38,306 nt of DNA from Nitrosomonas sp. (GTDB taxonomy: Bacteria > Pseudomonadota > Gammaproteobacteria > Burkholderiales > Nitrosomonadaceae), in contig JAJFJJ010000096.1 of the NCBI GenBank assembly GCA_021774195.1, forward strand, positions 1 to 38,306, read 5' to 3'. The notes beneath the pieces are model-generated. The model was not told where the DNA came from. It was given only the letters and a program-made list of their open reading frames with translations, and searched no databases. Of this stretch, positions 1 through 8,118 are shown piece by piece (within the stretch, counting starts at the first letter, position 1; every line of letters starts with the position of its first letter). The position numbers were made by a program, and so were the translations under genes.

Positions 1-303
1 CATGCATGCTATTCCTCCAAGACGAGATACTAAAGGGCCACCGACTTTGCGATGAGTAAACAGGTCATGAGAACAAAACCCAAGTATCTGCAGCACGAAT
101 CCCTGCAGAATAAAACAGCCGCCCCAGATCCATCCGAAAGGGAGTGTTCCAAGCAGATACATCAGCCCAAAAAAAACAGACCAAATAGAGATTAACCCCA
201 ATGCATCATATAGCCTGTTTTCTTTATGTAATCCTTCAATTACATCGCGTCCTAATCGATCATAAATATATTTTGTTGCATCTCGATGTGTCTTAGTATT
301 CAT
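1..303 (-). CDS. Fatty-acid desaturase, N-terminal part (runs off left edge)
   Basis: The minus strand is open from an ATG at 303 to the window edge, giving 101 residues without a stop. Residues 36-75 are strongly hydrophobic, as expected for the first membrane hairpin. Near the end is SHDLFTHRKVGG, which matches the first histidine box plus following residues of membrane di-iron fatty-acid desaturases. The later histidine boxes would lie outside the window, so substrate and regiospecificity cannot be judged. A role in membrane lipid unsaturation would suit the neighbouring hopanoid and lipid-asymmetry genes, but that link is inference. There is no clear Shine-Dalgarno sequence (bases just upstream read GGAGATGTTTC), yet the start is plausible because an acidic/basic N-terminus precedes the hydrophobic stretch. 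Confidence 0.72.
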   Translation of the reverse strand, partial: MNTKTHRDATKYIYDRLGRDVIEGLHKENRLYDALGLISIWSVFFGLMYLLGTLPFGWIWGGCFILQGFVLQILGFCSHDLFTHRKVGGPLVSRLGGIACM

Positions 304-787
304 GAAACATCTCCAGTTCTAAGATTCGTTTTAAAAAACGATTGCGTAAAGAACAACCTTTCCCCGAAGAATTATATTCGAGTAAAACAAAATATAAGGT
401 TATAAAAAAGGGGAATTACCCGCTAATCTTCAATCTAAACTGCAGGCATTACAAACAGGAATGTGTCAAACATGCTCCACCCCGTGTCAATCAACACCTA
501 AAACCCTCACCTATCAACACCAAGAAGTTTCCTTTATTATCATTTGGTTCAAAGAAATCACAGTGATAAATATACGATCAAATAAGGCGGCAGTCATTCT
601 TTATCACCAAAAACTTAGACCCACCCAGTGAAATTGAGACTAAAGGTAATGATTAACACAGATTTTCCATTAGAACTTTTTAAGACGAAAAACGGGGGGT
701 AAATTTAACGGGTAAAGTGAAGTTTTTGGATTTATCCCACAGACCTTCAAACCATTCCCGTTGCCGCATAGCAACGGCTAAGTTAAT
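304..787. other. Gene-free stretch with one repeat-end copy
   Basis: I see no credible gene. The longest open frame (342-566) begins at TTG, has no ribosome binding site and resembles no family. At 653-676 is a degenerate copy of the sequence that forms the left arm of the hairpin at 788-856, in the same orientation (TTAACACAGATTTTCCATTA versus TTAATCCCAGATTTCCCATT). A small 7-bp hairpin lies at 758-777. The stretch looks like decayed mobile DNA. Confidence 0.6.
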
Positions 788-856
788 CCCAGATTTCCCA
801 TTAGACAAGATTCCTAATGGCTTCCATTAGGAATCTTGTCTAATGGGAAATCTGGG
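788..856. repeat. Perfect 33-bp inverted repeat with 3-nt loop
   Basis: Bases 788-820 are the exact reverse complement of 824-856, with loop CTT at 821-823. Each arm also contains its own smaller palindrome (CCATTAG ... CTAATGG), so the site could fold as one long or two short hairpins. The right arm supplies the stop codon and last residues of the truncated yefM frame. Perfect symmetry over 33 bp suggests a recent or actively conserved insertion end rather than an ordinary terminator. There is no T-tract on either side. Confidence 0.85.
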
Positions 857-1049
857 TTAAATGCTCGGCATTTGCCGGAGACTTTAGTAAATAAACCGTT
901 TCCATCAAACTATTGTAATAATTGAGTGACATCACAACGGTATCCTCACTATCCGGGCGCGTTATTACGGTACAATCAGCGTCATTAACCACTTGGTGGA
1001 GCACTGATTTCAATCCGTTTCTTGCTTCTGTAAAGGATACAATACGCAC
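840..1049 (-). pseudogene. yefM: YefM/Phd-family antitoxin, 3'-truncated
   Basis: From a GTG at 1049, preceded by GGAGG at 1054-1058, the frame reads VRIVSFTEARNGLKSVLHQV, the N-terminal DNA-binding half of YefM antitoxins, and continues through VVMSLNYYNSLMETVYLLKS. YefM normally runs about 83-90 residues; this one has 69, and the last five (TQISH) come from the hairpin at 788-856. The C-terminal toxin-neutralising tail is therefore lost. The YoeB-type RNase toxin gene expected just downstream (below 840) is absent; only repeat DNA is there. The frame is open upstream to 1145, but those 32 residues lack family similarity and I reject that longer start. Most likely a remnant of a type II toxin-antitoxin pair; residual repressor activity cannot be excluded. 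Confidence 0.8.
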
Positions 1050-1245
1050 CCCACCTCCAACATGTACATGATAAAAGGCAACAACAAACCGCTTTTTAAC
1101 CAATTTCAAGATAAACTTCTCATTTGAATGATATTTAGAGTCCACTACTGCTCCTTTTTAATAAGGCACAAAGAGAAGTAAACACGTTCACAACAAATTG
1201 TGAAACGGTCTAATTATCTTGTATTAATTTAAACAGCACCCATTC

Positions 1246-3015
1246 ATGACAGATCAATCCGGTTCAAAAATTCGTTGGCAAAGTGTCAAAATAGCAGCAA
1301 GGTTTATAGCACCATATAAACGCCAGGTTATATACAGCTTATTGGCGCTTTTTTTTACCGCAGCCATAACGCTATCAATCGGCCAGGGTATCCGGCTGCT
1401 CATCGACCAAGGTTTCGCGACACAATCAACGGATTTATTAAGCCAGTATGTATTGATATTTTTATTCTTGGTCGTCGCGCTCGCGATCGGTACCTTTACC
1501 CGCTATTACTGGGTGACCTGGCTGGGCGAACGGGTGATTGCGGATATTCGTCGTAAAGTCTTTAATCATTTGATCCATTTACATCCTGGGTTTTTTGAAG
1601 AAAACCGTAGCCTTGAAATCCAATCCCGTTTGACCGCCGATATGACGCTACTGCAATCTGTCATTGGCTCGTCCATCTCCTTCGCCTTGCGCAATTTTAT
1701 TATGATGATTGGCGGCATCATCTGGTTGTTTATCACCAACGCTAAATTAACGGCCATTGTGATGATTTGTGTGCCACTTGTAGTTGCTCCAATCCTGATA
1801 TTTGGTCGTCGTGTACGCAGCTTATCGCGCCAAAGTCAGGATAAAGTTGCCGCTGTGGGTGCGTATGTAGGCGAAGTGCTCGGACAAATTAAAACCGTTC
1901 AAGCATACAATCATCAAGCCATTGATCAACGGAAATTTCAAGATCATGTCGAAGAAGCCTTCTTAGTCGCTAAACAACGTATTACACAACGCGCATTACT
2001 AGTCACCATGGTAATTATTCTGGTACTCGGTGCGGTCGGTATGATGCTTTGGGTGGGCGGCATTGATGTGATAGAAGGACGTATCAGTGGTGGAGAGTTA
2101 GCCGCTTTTGTTTTCTACAGCGTCATTGTTGGTTCGGCAGTCGCTTCCATCTCAGAAGTGATTGGTGAATTGCAACGCGCAGCCGGTGCAGCTGAGCGCA
2201 CCATAGAATTACTCCAGGCACCCAACCAAATCACCCAACCTCAACTACCGCAAACATTACCCAAAGTGTCGGGTAATATCGAAATCAATCAACTGTGTTT
2301 TGCTTATCCATCGCGCCCTGATGTACTTGCCATTAATCAGTTGTCTTTGAAGATTAACGCAGGAGAAACTTTGGCTCTGGTTGGTCCTTCTGGGGCGGGG
2401 AAATCGACATTATTTGATTTGCTACTTCGTTTTTTTGATTGTCAATCCGGCACCATCAAATTGCAAGGGATTGATATCCGACAGTTAGATTTATTTGCTT
2501 TGCGACAGTGTTTTGCGTTAGTTTCACAAAACCCGGCTCTGTTTTATGGCACGATCCATGAAAACTTACGCTATGCTCGTCCTGATGCTTCGCAAAAAGA
2601 TGTTCAAGCTGCCGCTGAAGCAGCTTACGCACATGAATTTATCACTGCACTACCGCAGGGCTACGATACCAATCTGGGAGATCTAGGACTTGGTTTATCT
2701 GGCGGACAGAAACAACGCTTGACGATAGCACGTGCTATTTTGGCCGACGCACCCATTTTGTTATTAGACGAAGCCACCAGCGCACTGGACTCTCAAAGCG
2801 AATTCTGGGTACAGCAAGCACTCAAGCAATTAATGGTGAATCGTACCACGCTGGTTATTGCACACCGTCTGGCCACCGTACAATCAGCAGACCGCATTGC
2901 CGTTCTAGATCACGGGCAACTCAACGCCCTGGGAACACACGCTGAACTATTGCAATCGAGCCAACTATACGCGCAATTAGCAACATTACAGCTTCAATCC
3001 CCAACTGCTGGTTAA
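1246..3015 (+). CDS. ABC transporter half-exporter (permease + ATPase)
   Basis: A 589-residue type IV (MsbA/Atm1-like) half-transporter that would act as a homodimer in the inner membrane, exporting a lipid, peptide or drug. Residues about 25-320 hold six membrane helices. The nucleotide-binding domain follows with Walker A GPSGAGKST at 380-388, Q-loop Q428, signature LSGGQKQR at 484-491, Walker B ILLLDE at 504-509 and switch histidine H540. All catalytic residues are present. The family is the one usually annotated as 'ABC transporter permease/ATP-binding protein, MsbA-related'; the substrate cannot be inferred. The start ATG at 1246 has only a weak ribosome binding site. The stop is 4 bp from the end of convergent hpnG. 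Proximity to hopanoid and mlaA genes makes a lipid substrate attractive but unproven. Confidence 0.9.
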   Translation: MTDQSGSKIRWQSVKIAARFIAPYKRQVIYSLLALFFTAAITLSIGQGIRLLIDQGFATQSTDLLSQYVLIFLFLVVALAIGTFTRYYWVTWLGERVIADIRRKVFNHLIHLHPGFFEENRSLEIQSRLTADMTLLQSVIGSSISFALRNFIMMIGGIIWLFITNAKLTAIVMICVPLVVAPILIFGRRVRSLSRQSQDKVAAVGAYVGEVLGQIKTVQAYNHQAIDQRKFQDHVEEAFLVAKQRITQRALLVTMVIILVLGAVGMMLWVGGIDVIEGRISGGELAAFVFYSVIVGSAVASISEVIGELQRAAGAAERTIELLQAPNQITQPQLPQTLPKVSGNIEINQLCFAYPSRPDVLAINQLSLKINAGETLALVGPSGAGKSTLFDLLLRFFDCQSGTIKLQGIDIRQLDLFALRQCFALVSQNPALFYGTIHENLRYARPDASQKDVQAAAEAAYAHEFITALPQGYDTNLGDLGLGLSGGQKQRLTIARAILADAPILLLDEATSALDSQSEFWVQQALKQLMVNRTTLVIAHRLATVQSADRIAVLDHGQLNALGTHAELLQSSQLYAQLATLQLQSPTAG

Positions 3016-3019
3016 CACA

Positions 3020-3784
3020 TTAATCTTGTTCCGCATATTCGCTCGGATCATACCTTTCAGAATCATCCGGATCACACCCTAACCGTTTACCCGAAACTTG
3101 CACCACCTTCTTTAAAGTCGTCCGCGCTGAATACATACCTAAACCCAAATGCGCCAAAGTTTTGAATTTTACCGAACGATTGTATAACAGTGATGTTAAA
3201 CGAATTATATCCACACTGCCTTCAGGATAAACCGCGCTTAACAATGCATCTGGCGGAGAAAACTCGAGGGGATCAACAATTGCACGTATCGCAATAAATG
3301 GAACGCCTTCACGTGCTGCTATCCTTGCAATCGCCGCACTTTCCATATCGGCTGCACAAGCACCGGTTGCCTCACCTAATTCAAGCTTTGCCTGCGCGGA
3401 GGTTAATGGCATTGTAGATTTCGCGATTGACCCGCCGACAATGGTCAACTTCGGTGACAACATCTGTTCTAATCGATTACGCCACTGCAGCGACACGGGT
3501 AAAATTTCATTCTCAGCACCTGTATCAATAATTTCTTCAGCCAACACCAAATCACCAGGAATTAATTTTTTATCTAGCGCTGCGGCGACCCCAAAACTGG
3601 CCAAAGCCTCGACACCAAATTCCAACAAGACTTCAGATGCAAGCTGTGCGGCTTCATCACCCATACTACTTAAACATAATCTTGCATGCCGATCAATATT
3701 CGCAACCTTCATGACTGGGAAACGCAAATTCATTAAACAACTCGCTTCAGACTTCAATGCTGAAACAATCCCTACGACATACAT
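3020..3784 (-). CDS. hpnG: Hopanoid-associated nucleoside phosphorylase HpnG
   Basis: 254 residues of the purine-nucleoside-phosphorylase/MTAN fold. In the hopanoid pathway HpnG releases adenine from adenosylhopane, giving ribosylhopane (phosphoribosylhopane), the precursor of extended bacteriohopanepolyols. Visible features are the N-terminal VGIVSALKSEA, the glycine-rich FGVAAALDKKLIPGDLV, the substrate-binding ADMESAAIARIA at about 145-156 and the D171 region (RAIVDP). The ATG start overlaps the last 13 bases of shc in another frame and has AAGG four bases upstream, so the two genes are translationally coupled, matching the usual shc-hpnG order. No hpnH (adenosylhopane synthase) lies in the window; the enzyme making its substrate must be elsewhere. 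The gene ends tail to tail with the ABC transporter. Confidence 0.88.
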   Translation of the reverse strand: MYVVGIVSALKSEASCLMNLRFPVMKVANIDRHARLCLSSMGDEAAQLASEVLLEFGVEALASFGVAAALDKKLIPGDLVLAEEIIDTGAENEILPVSLQWRNRLEQMLSPKLTIVGGSIAKSTMPLTSAQAKLELGEATGACAADMESAAIARIAAREGVPFIAIRAIVDPLEFSPPDALLSAVYPEGSVDIIRLTSLLYNRSVKFKTLAHLGLGMYSARTTLKKVVQVSGKRLGCDPDDSERYDPSEYAEQD

Positions 3785-5775
3785 ACAGCCTTCTCCCTAG
3801 TCAACACACGATAACGAGCCAAGGCCCACACTGGAAAATATTTTGAATAGCCATGATATCTCAGATAAAAAACCCTTGGAAAACCAGGGGCTGTGAACCA
3901 AGGGTCATCCCATAATCCATCATCCGGTTGCGTCTCTAACAAATAATTAATACCACGACGAACCGACTCGCTACCCACCTCACCGGCAGCCATTAAGCCC
4001 AGTAACGCCCAAGCGGTTTGAAATGAGGTACTGGTATCAAATTGACCGGCTAAGTTTGAATCCAAATAAGAATCATTGGTCTCTCCCCAACCACCATCAT
4101 CTCTCTGTACAGATTTTAACCACTGGATAGCACGACGAACGCCAATATGGTCCATATCCTGATTGGCCAATTGAAACGCTTCCAGCACTGACCAGGTGCC
4201 ATAAATATAGTTGGTTCCCCAACGCCCAAACCAAGCACCATTCGATTCTTGCTCACTGAAGAGAAAATCAATGCCGCGTTGCACGGCTTCCTGATGCTGC
4301 TGTTCACCATGTTTACCGAGAAAACCAACACAACGTGCTGTCACATCGCTCGTCGGTGGGTCTATTAATGCGCCATGGTCAGCAAAGGGAATTTCATTTA
4401 AAAAATGATAAGTATTATCAACATCAAATGCAGCAAACCCACCATTCTTTGATTGCATACCAGCCAACCAGTTTGCCGCACGCATGATGCTATACTGATA
4501 CGCTTGATCATTGTCATGATTCAGCGCCCATGCCACTGCAGCAGTATCATCGAGATCAGGGTAATGTGGATTTGCGTATTGGAATGCCCAACCACCCCCC
4601 GGCAATTTTGGACAGCTATCTCGCCAATCCCCCGGCTCATCTAGAACTTGCTGTGTCACCAACCAATCCAACGCCGCTTTAACTGGTTTTTGGTCCGTAT
4701 TCTGATCTTCCTGCAAAGCAAGACCTGCCAATACCGTATCCCATATCGGTGAAGTACACGGCTGACACCAGGCACGTTCACCTTCATCAATCAGCAAACC
4801 TTGCAATGCTTTTCTACACTGGGCCCGTTGGGGATGATCATATTCGTAGCCCAATAGCGCTAAAGCCTCATGTGCATTCACCATGGCTGGAAAGATCGCA
4901 CCAATGCCACACTCTCCATTTAAGCGTTCAAGCGTCCAACGTTCGGCACGACGAATAGAAAAACGACGTATCCAATCCGGGAAACGTGGCTCCACTTTAG
5001 ATAAGACACGCTCTATCAGCATAAAAGATCGCTTCAGACGTGTATCGGCTTTGGGGAAATAGTTCTTTTCTTCTTCTGGTGGGATAACAAATAATTCACG
5101 AATATGAATATTTCGCGGATTTGCGGCGCGTGCTTTTAAGGTACATAAAATTGACAAAGGCACCATAACGGTCCGTGACCAATAGGAAACCTTACTCAAA
5201 TGAAAAGGAAACCAGCGGGGCAGTAAAATCAGTTCCGACGGAACAACCGGTATGCCTCGCCATGGGATTTGATCATACATGGCCAGCAAAATACGGGTAA
5301 AAACATTTGCTTTCGCTGCCCCACCATAATCCAAAATCGCCTTGCGGGCAGTAACCATATGCGGTTCATCTGGGGAATCCCCGACCATTTTCAAAGCATA
5401 ATATGATTTGACCGTGCAGCTAATGTCAAAATCCCCACCATAGTATAATGGCCACCCACCATGTGAAACAGCTTGTTGCTGACGAATAAAACGTGCAATC
5501 TTTTGTTCCAAGATAACATCCACTTCATCCATGAAGTGCATCATCAGGATATATTCAGCCGGTATCGTACAATCGGCTTCTAACGGGAAACACCAATGCC
5601 CATCTTCATTTTGCACGGATAACAATGATGAACGCGCTTTGGAGAACTTTTCTTCCAGCGCTACCTGGTCAACATCATTCTGATCTAATTCCTGTTGAGA
5701 AAAGGCAGACTCGCTACTATGCACCAAATTGTTAGATTTCTGAAGCACACCCGATATTTTTTGCAACCCTTTCAT
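3772..5775 (-). CDS. shc: Squalene-hopene cyclase
   Basis: 667 residues, full length. Shc (HpnF) cyclises squalene to hopene/diplopterol on the cytoplasmic membrane. The catalytic DxDDTA motif is seen as DLDDTA at 407-412, and several QW-type repeats are present (around QSKNGGFAAF 441-450, QRDDGGWGE 557-565 and QPDDGLWDDPW 616-626). A long acidic N-terminal extension of about 40 residues precedes the first repeat. Start ATG at 5775 has a weak ribosome binding site; no better start exists before the conserved LLSVQNEDGHWCF. The 3' end overlaps hpnG. A possible promoter lies at 5797-5823. No squalene-synthesis genes (hpnCDE) are in the window. Confidence 0.96.
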   Translation of the reverse strand: MKGLQKISGVLQKSNNLVHSSESAFSQQELDQNDVDQVALEEKFSKARSSLLSVQNEDGHWCFPLEADCTIPAEYILMMHFMDEVDVILEQKIARFIRQQQAVSHGGWPLYYGGDFDISCTVKSYYALKMVGDSPDEPHMVTARKAILDYGGAAKANVFTRILLAMYDQIPWRGIPVVPSELILLPRWFPFHLSKVSYWSRTVMVPLSILCTLKARAANPRNIHIRELFVIPPEEEKNYFPKADTRLKRSFMLIERVLSKVEPRFPDWIRRFSIRRAERWTLERLNGECGIGAIFPAMVNAHEALALLGYEYDHPQRAQCRKALQGLLIDEGERAWCQPCTSPIWDTVLAGLALQEDQNTDQKPVKAALDWLVTQQVLDEPGDWRDSCPKLPGGGWAFQYANPHYPDLDDTAAVAWALNHDNDQAYQYSIMRAANWLAGMQSKNGGFAAFDVDNTYHFLNEIPFADHGALIDPPTSDVTARCVGFLGKHGEQQHQEAVQRGIDFLFSEQESNGAWFGRWGTNYIYGTWSVLEAFQLANQDMDHIGVRRAIQWLKSVQRDDGGWGETNDSYLDSNLAGQFDTSTSFQTAWALLGLMAAGEVGSESVRRGINYLLETQPDDGLWDDPWFTAPGFPRVFYLRYHGYSKYFPVWALARYRVLTREKAVCMS

Positions 5776-5796
5776 ATATTTACACGCACCATATCT

Positions 5797-5823
5797 ATTA
5801 TAAAGTTTTTATAATCAGTACAA
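5797..5823 (-). promoter_or_regulatory. Possible shc promoter
   Basis: On the minus strand, TTGTAC (5818-5823) and TATAAT (5797-5802) are separated by 15 bp and lie just ahead of the shc start. The -10 is perfect but the spacer is short. The same bases form an 8-bp hairpin (5797-5815). Confidence 0.35.
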
Positions 5824-5906
5824 GAAAAAAAGTAAAAACTAGGCCTTATCTACTCGACACCTAGCCGAAAACCAAAAACACCTAACAAAACAGTCACCTA
5901 AATATT

Positions 5907-6683
5907 TTATTCCTGATCATCTGTATCAAATGGATTATCCTGAAACGGCTCATTATATAGATTCAGCGGAGGATTGCCGTCATATATCAAGTATTCCCGC
6001 TGCTGCAATGATGCCTCTCGTACAAACAAGTAGGGATCAAGCGCTGCTTGATCCCGAATACGCATTGGTCCCGATAAACGGGCCCGCTTGTCAATCGCAC
6101 CTAGCACGGTTAACGGAGCAAGTACTGTCGCTCCAACCGCATAGCTGGCATAAAACAAAACATTAGTAACCACCGATACCGGAACATTTGATACATCACG
6201 CTCACTACTAGGACCCAATAAAGGAATAAATAAATAAGATCCCGTGTCAATCCCCCATACACCTAATGTTTGGCCAAAATCTTCGTCATGTTCTTCTAAA
6301 CCCATATGGGTCGCCATATCAAAAAGACCAAACAAGCCAATCGTTGAATTCACAATAAAACGCAAGCTATCACCAAGTCCTTGGCGAAATTTTCCTTGCA
6401 AAAATGCATTTAAAACCACATTTGGATAAGACAGATTATCGTAGAAGTTCCCAATAGATCGTTGTGCGCCATCAGGCACATATTCGACATAAACATCGAC
6501 TACAGGCTCAAAAATCTTACGATCAATACTATCAGTAAAGTTATAAGACACACGATTAACATCCTCATGCGGATCAATCTCATCCACCACATCGGACTCG
6601 CCACTTTTTGGTAAAGTCTCACAACCCTGGAAAATTATAACACAAAACAATAATATTATAATAGTCAGATAGTTACAAGGCAT
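5907..6683 (-). CDS. mlaA: MlaA/VacJ-family outer-membrane lipoprotein
   Basis: MlaA sits in the outer membrane and removes misplaced phospholipids from the outer leaflet, passing them to the Mla shuttle. I choose the ATG at 6683 because AAGGAG lies at 6688-6693, four bases away; the frame is open upstream to 6725 but that start gives a poor signal peptide. From 6683 the protein has 258 residues: a lipoprotein signal (MPCNYLTIIILLFCVIIFQG) with lipidated Cys21, an acidic linker, then the MlaA core with VNRVSYNFTDSIDRKIFEP, NFYDNLSYPNVVLNAFLQGK and FGQTLGVWGIDTGSYLFIPL. Encoded upstream of shc on the same strand (131-bp gap), it fits an envelope-lipid role. The rest of the Mla system (mlaBCDEF) is not here. 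Confidence 0.92.
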   Translation of the reverse strand: MPCNYLTIIILLFCVIIFQGCETLPKSGESDVVDEIDPHEDVNRVSYNFTDSIDRKIFEPVVDVYVEYVPDGAQRSIGNFYDNLSYPNVVLNAFLQGKFRQGLGDSLRFIVNSTIGLFGLFDMATHMGLEEHDEDFGQTLGVWGIDTGSYLFIPLLGPSSERDVSNVPVSVVTNVLFYASYAVGATVLAPLTVLGAIDKRARLSGPMRIRDQAALDPYLFVREASLQQREYLIYDGNPPLNLYNEPFQDNPFDTDDQE

Positions 6684-6740
6684 TGATCTCCTTGCATTTT
6701 CCAAAACTTTAGTTTTTTCTTCCATTCACTATAAAAACAA

Positions 6741-6885
6741 TACGTAACTATTCAGTATATTGCAGCAACTGTTCTGACTGCCCCTAGAATTCATCAGTTC
6801 AAAGCACAAAATGTGAGTCTACACGTGTAAATGATCATTTTGTAGCGCAGAAATGCTGAATTCTAGGGGCGAACTGAATCGTTAC
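6741..6885. repeat. MITE-like hairpin element, copy 1 (intact ends)
   Basis: The element has imperfect outer inverted ends, GTAACTATTCAG at 6744-6755 and CTGAATCGTTAC at 6874-6885 (11 of 12 match), enclosing 14-bp perfect arms (GCCCCTAGAATTCA 6780-6793, complement at 6857-6870). Inside these are ACAAAATG/CATTTTGT arms around the palindrome TACACGTGTA. It has no coding capacity. A related copy lies at 35948-36062. It sits between hpnA and mlaA. Confidence 0.82.
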
Positions 6886-6930
6886 AACAATACTTCATTG
6901 AATACATGCCACCCCGTATATTCACGATGA

Positions 6931-7947
6931 TCAGACCTGTTGTTGCAAGGGCAATACACGCGTTATTAGCCCTCTGCTGCCCAACCACTCTATCTCGTCT
7001 GCCAGCGCCTGACGAACCGGATTCTGAGGCAGGCCAATCTCTTTCACTGCCTTACTGCTATCAAAATACATTGGGTAGCGAGCCAAACGAACACCTGTCA
7101 AAGGCGCTCGCGGCGAACGGTGCGTCACATAATCTGCCACAAATTCAGACACTGCACCTGCAGTCAGAGCCAACCAATAGGGTATCTGTGTTTTCGGCAT
7201 CGCTAAACCTGTTACTTCTTCAATCTGCAGCAACAAATCTCCTAACGTTATATTTTCATTGCCGAGAATATAACGTTCACCAAGTCTTCCATGATCCGCC
7301 GCAAGAATATGTCCTTTTGCCACATCACGCACATCAATTAAATTAAAACCGCAATCAAGGTACGCGGGTGTCTTAACATTAATAAAATCCAGAATCATTC
7401 TGGTTGGCGGGGTAACCTTATAGTCTCCAGGGCCAATCGGCAGAGTTGGCGCAACAATCACAACAGGCAAACCTGATTTAGCCGCATCAAACGCAGCTTG
7501 CTCAGCCAAAAATTTGGAACGACAATATGGGCCCGGCATTTCATCAAAAATCCTCTGGGCCGCAGCATCCACCAGTTGTGTTCGACGTGTATTACCAGTC
7601 AGAATTGACTCTGTAGAAGTATGCACCACCACTTCCAGGTCCATCCTGGCTGCCTCTTGTAGAACCGTACAAGTCCCCTCGTAATTGACTCGCCTGAAAT
7701 CACCTTTATCACGCGCCCATAAGTTCGGGTTTGCAGCTAAATGATACAATCGCTGCACCCCTTTCAAGGCACGACGTACGACATCAGCATCACAAACGGA
7801 ACCACGCACGACCTCCACTGTCGACGGCAAATCTACCTCAGGTAACTCCAAGACTCTTACTGTTTCACCTTGTTCCAATAATTGCCGAACCAAATGTGAA
7901 CCAATAAAACCACCGCCACCTGTTACTAATGAGCGCCTGTTGCTCAC
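6931..7947 (-). CDS. hpnA: Hopanoid-associated NAD-dependent sugar epimerase HpnA
   Basis: An extended short-chain dehydrogenase/epimerase of 338 residues from GTG at 7947. That start is chosen because GAGGAGG (7954-7960) lies six bases upstream; the frame is open to 8019 but the extra 24 residues precede the Rossmann fold without similarity. Seen from the GTG: nucleotide-binding TGGGGFIGSHL at about 9-19, catalytic YxxxK as YCRSK (Y141, K145), and HpnA-type signatures LWARD, SKFLAEQAA, GPGDYKVTPPTRMI and GERYILGNENITL. HpnA homologues accompany hopanoid clusters and are thought to modify a sugar or side chain of bacteriohopanepolyols; the exact reaction is not settled. It lies 171 bp after exbB-like, with a MITE-like element separating it from mlaA. 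Confidence 0.83.
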   Translation of the reverse strand: MSNRRSLVTGGGGFIGSHLVRQLLEQGETVRVLELPEVDLPSTVEVVRGSVCDADVVRRALKGVQRLYHLAANPNLWARDKGDFRRVNYEGTCTVLQEAARMDLEVVVHTSTESILTGNTRRTQLVDAAAQRIFDEMPGPYCRSKFLAEQAAFDAAKSGLPVVIVAPTLPIGPGDYKVTPPTRMILDFINVKTPAYLDCGFNLIDVRDVAKGHILAADHGRLGERYILGNENITLGDLLLQIEEVTGLAMPKTQIPYWLALTAGAVSEFVADYVTHRSPRAPLTGVRLARYPMYFDSSKAVKEIGLPQNPVRQALADEIEWLGSRGLITRVLPLQQQV

Positions 7948-8118
7948 ATCAAGCCTCCTCTTATCCAGACAAAAAGCCTTACCTATCACAAAGCCAGAAT
8001 AAATAATCGGGGTTATCAAGCTTAGTGCATCTACTTGATATTAGGAAATTTCAGATTGACTCACACAAATCGATATTACGATCAATCAGAGACTTCACAG
8101 GAATCATCTTTTAAAAAA

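Noticed and set aside
342-566. 74-residue plus-strand open frame
   Set aside because: TTG start, no ribosome binding site, no recognisable motif, and it lies in repeat-bearing gene-free DNA.
1050-1145. N-terminal extension of the yefM frame to ATG 1145
   Set aside because: A good ribosome binding site sits before the GTG at 1049, and only residues after it match the family.
6906-7346. 146-residue frame opposite hpnA
   Set aside because: No family resemblance; it overlaps the conserved C-terminal half of hpnA.
8020-8118. Possible exbD start (ATGATTCCTGTGAAG on the minus strand) after exbB
   Set aside because: It stops after 16 codons and has no ExbD-like membrane segment.
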